Notes under the pieces: generated by a model
Databases searched by the model: none
What the model saw: the letters and a program-made list of their open reading frames with translations, nothing else
Told to the model about the DNA's origin: nothing
Source: Nocardia abscessus
GTDB taxonomy: Bacteria; Actinomycetota; Actinomycetes; Mycobacteriales; Mycobacteriaceae
Direction: 5' to 3'
DNA: 64,000 nucleotides
Assembly: GCF_015477775.1 (NCBI RefSeq)
Contig: NZ_JADLQO010000006.1
Location: 186,001 to 250,000, forward strand
Shown: one piece after another, positions 62,170-64,000 of the stretch
How the letters are laid out: each line of letters begins with the position of its first letter
How positions within the stretch are numbered: position 1 is the first letter of the stretch
Position numbers and translations under genes: made by a program

Positions 62170-64000
62170 GTGACTCCGCAGGTCGACACCGTCAGCGCAG
62201 CCGCAGCAAACCCCGACGTTCCGCAACCCTATAAAGAACTCGGCCTCAAAGACGACGAGTACGCCCGCATCAAGGAGATCCTCGGGCGCAGGCCGACCGA
62301 TGCCGAGCTGGCGATGTACTCGGTGATGTGGAGCGAGCACTGCTCCTACAAGTCCTCGAAGGTGCACCTGCGCTACTTCGGCCAGACCACCACCGACGAG
62401 ATGCGCGAGTCCATGCTGGCGGGCATCGGCGAGAACGCGGGCGTCGTGGACGTCGGCGACGGCTGGGCGGTCACCTTCAAGGTCGAAAGCCACAACCACC
62501 CCTCCTACGTCGAGCCGTACCAGGGCGCGGCCACCGGTGTCGGCGGCATCGTGCGCGACATCATGGCGATGGGCGCGCGCCCGATCGCGGTGATGGACCA
62601 GTTGCGCTTCGGCGCGGCCGACGCGGCCGACACCCGTCGCGTGGTGGACGGCGTGGTGCGCGGCGTCGGCGGGTACGGCAACTCGCTCGGCCTGCCGAAC
62701 GTCGGCGGCGAGACCGTGTTCGACGCCTCCTACCAGGGCAACCCGCTGGTGAACGCGCTGTGCGCCGGCGTGATGCGGGTGGAGGACCTGCATCTGGCCT
62801 TCGCCTCCGGCACCGGCAACAAGATCGTGCTGTTCGGCGCGCGCACCGGTCTCGACGGCATCGGCGGCGTCTCGGTGCTCGCCTCGGACACCTTCTCCGG
62901 TGACGAGTCCGGCGCGGGCCGCAAGAAGCTGCCCTCGGTGCAGGTCGGCGACCCGTTCACCGAGAAGGTGCTCATCGAGTGCTGTCTCGAGCTGTACGCG
63001 GCGAAGCTGGTGGTGGGCATCCAGGACCTCGGCGGCGCCGGATTGTCCTGCGCCACTTCCGAACTCGCGGCGGCCGGCGACGGCGGCATGCACATCGAGC
63101 TGGACAAGGTGCCGCTGCGCGCGGCCAACATGACCCCCGCGGAGGTGCTCTCCAGCGAGTCGCAGGAGCGCATGTGCGCGGTGGTCACCCCCGAGAACGT
63201 GGACGCCTTCATGGCCGTGTGCCGCAGGTGGGACGTGCTGGCCACGGTGATCGGCGAGGTCACCGACGGTGACCGGCTGGTGGTCACCTGGCACGGCGAC
63301 ACCGTGGTGGACGTGCCGCCGCGCACCGTCGCGCACGAGGGCCCGGTCTACGAGCGCCCGGTCGCGCGCCCCGACGAGCAGGACGCGCTGATCGCGGACA
63401 CCCCGGACCGGCTGACCCGGCCGAAGACCGCGGACGAGCTGCGCGCCACGCTGCTGCAGATGATCTCCAGCCCGCAACTGTGCAGCCGCAAGTGGATCAC
63501 CGAGCAGTACGACCGCTACGTGCGCGGCAACACCGTGCTCGCCGACCAGGCCGACGCCGGCGTCATCCGGATCGATGAGGCGACCGGCCGCGGCATCGCG
63601 CTGGCCACCGACGCGTCCGGCCGCTACACCAAGCTGGACCCCTACGCCGGTGCGCAACTGGCGCTGGCCGAGGCCTTCCGCAATGTGGCCACCACCGGCG
63701 CGACGCCGAAGGCGGTCACCAACTGCCTGAACTTCGGTTCGCCGGAGGATCCCGGTGTGATGTGGCAGTTCCAGCAGGCGGTGCGTGGACTGGCGGACGG
63801 CTGCGTGGCGCTGGGTATCCCGGTCACCGGCGGCAACGTCAGCTTCTACAACCAGACCGGCCAGACCGCGATCCTGCCCACCCCGGTGGTCGGCGTGCTC
63901 GGCGTGATCGACGACGTGCACCGCCGCATCCCGACCGGAATCGGCCTGGAACCGGGCGAGACACTGATCCTGCTCGGCGAGACCCGCGACGAGTTCGGCG
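62170..64000 (+). CDS. purL: PurL, FGAM synthetase large subunit (runs off the window)
   Basis: The first 610 residues of an approximately 760-residue protein. It uses ATP and PurQ ammonia to turn FGAR into FGAM. Motifs: MWSEHCSYKSSK, GDGWAVTFKVESHNHPSYVEPYQGAATGVGGI, IQDLGGAGLSCATSELA, and GGNVSFYNQT near the edge. GAAAGGA lies about 11 bases before the GTG at 62170. The reading frame is open to base 64000 without a stop; the C-terminus is outside the window. Confidence 0.95.
   Translation, partial: MTPQVDTVSAAAANPDVPQPYKELGLKDDEYARIKEILGRRPTDAELAMYSVMWSEHCSYKSSKVHLRYFGQTTTDEMRESMLAGIGENAGVVDVGDGWAVTFKVESHNHPSYVEPYQGAATGVGGIVRDIMAMGARPIAVMDQLRFGAADAADTRRVVDGVVRGVGGYGNSLGLPNVGGETVFDASYQGNPLVNALCAGVMRVEDLHLAFASGTGNKIVLFGARTGLDGIGGVSVLASDTFSGDESGAGRKKLPSVQVGDPFTEKVLIECCLELYAAKLVVGIQDLGGAGLSCATSELAAAGDGGMHIELDKVPLRAANMTPAEVLSSESQERMCAVVTPENVDAFMAVCRRWDVLATVIGEVTDGDRLVVTWHGDTVVDVPPRTVAHEGPVYERPVARPDEQDALIADTPDRLTRPKTADELRATLLQMISSPQLCSRKWITEQYDRYVRGNTVLADQADAGVIRIDEATGRGIALATDASGRYTKLDPYAGAQLALAEAFRNVATTGATPKAVTNCLNFGSPEDPGVMWQFQQAVRGLADGCVALGIPVTGGNVSFYNQTGQTAILPTPVVGVLGVIDDVHRRIPTGIGLEPGETLILLGETRDEFG

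Overview
The window is high-GC actinobacterial DNA, most likely from Nocardia or a close relative in the Mycobacteriales. Supporting signs are a complete mce4 steroid importer operon, KstR-type steroid operators, F420-type luciferase-like enzymes, an EspR-like regulator, a PhoPR pair, a GT87 mannosyltransferase, and many genes that begin exactly at the predicted transcription start (leaderless). The species cannot be fixed from the sequence alone. Comparisons with Mycobacterium tuberculosis (Mtb) are from memory of its genes, not from a search.

Region 1 (1-21.5 kb) is an EspR-like regulator followed by a steroid/cholesterol side-chain degradation block: FadA5-like thiolase, CYP125-like P450, a five-gene operon (tandem DUF35 protein, two thiolase-fold proteins, an F420-type enzyme, an NTF2-like protein), a divergent second F420-type enzyme, two acyl-CoA synthetases (one FadD19-like), an EchA19-like hydratase, a FadE26/FadE27-like dehydrogenase pair, a [3Fe-4S] ferredoxin and an Hsd4A-like dehydrogenase. 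Seven KstR-type boxes (consensus TnnAACnnGTTnnA, four exact) lie in front of these genes and an eighth precedes mce4. Interrupting this block are an ECF sigma factor/VOC pair, a TetR/flavin monooxygenase pair and an RHH-Doc toxin-antitoxin module.

Region 2 (21.5-32.1 kb) is the mce4 operon: yrbE4A, yrbE4B, mce4A-F and two Mce-associated proteins. The genes mostly overlap by ATGA or GTGA. The exceptions are an 82-bp linker with a small ORF before mce4D, and a 74-bp sequence repeated in tandem before the last gene.

Region 3 (32.1-41 kb) holds phoPR, otsA, a small conserved-looking gene, an alpha/beta hydrolase, an orphan MbtH gene behind a structured leader, tRNA-Thr(TGT) followed by two decayed tandem copies of itself, a 675-bp stretch without a gene, and a phage-lysin-like wall hydrolase.

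Region 4 (41-64 kb) is mostly housekeeping: purD, purB, purS, purQ and the start of purL, interleaved with peptidases (M23, S9, M20, M18), HIT proteins, an aminotransferase, glutamate decarboxylase, an OYE/MerR pair, an AmiC-like sensor with a MarR regulator, and a mannosyltransferase. No purC lies between purB and the S9 peptidase.

Together the window encodes uptake (Mce4) and side-chain oxidation of sterols under one repressor, next to envelope and stress regulators. No insertion sequence, CRISPR array or rRNA was seen. The least explained pieces are the tRNA-Thr decay array with its lysin-like neighbour, the repeated element inside mce4, the MbtH leader, and the three steroid genes whose operator, -10 box and start codon share one fixed spacing.
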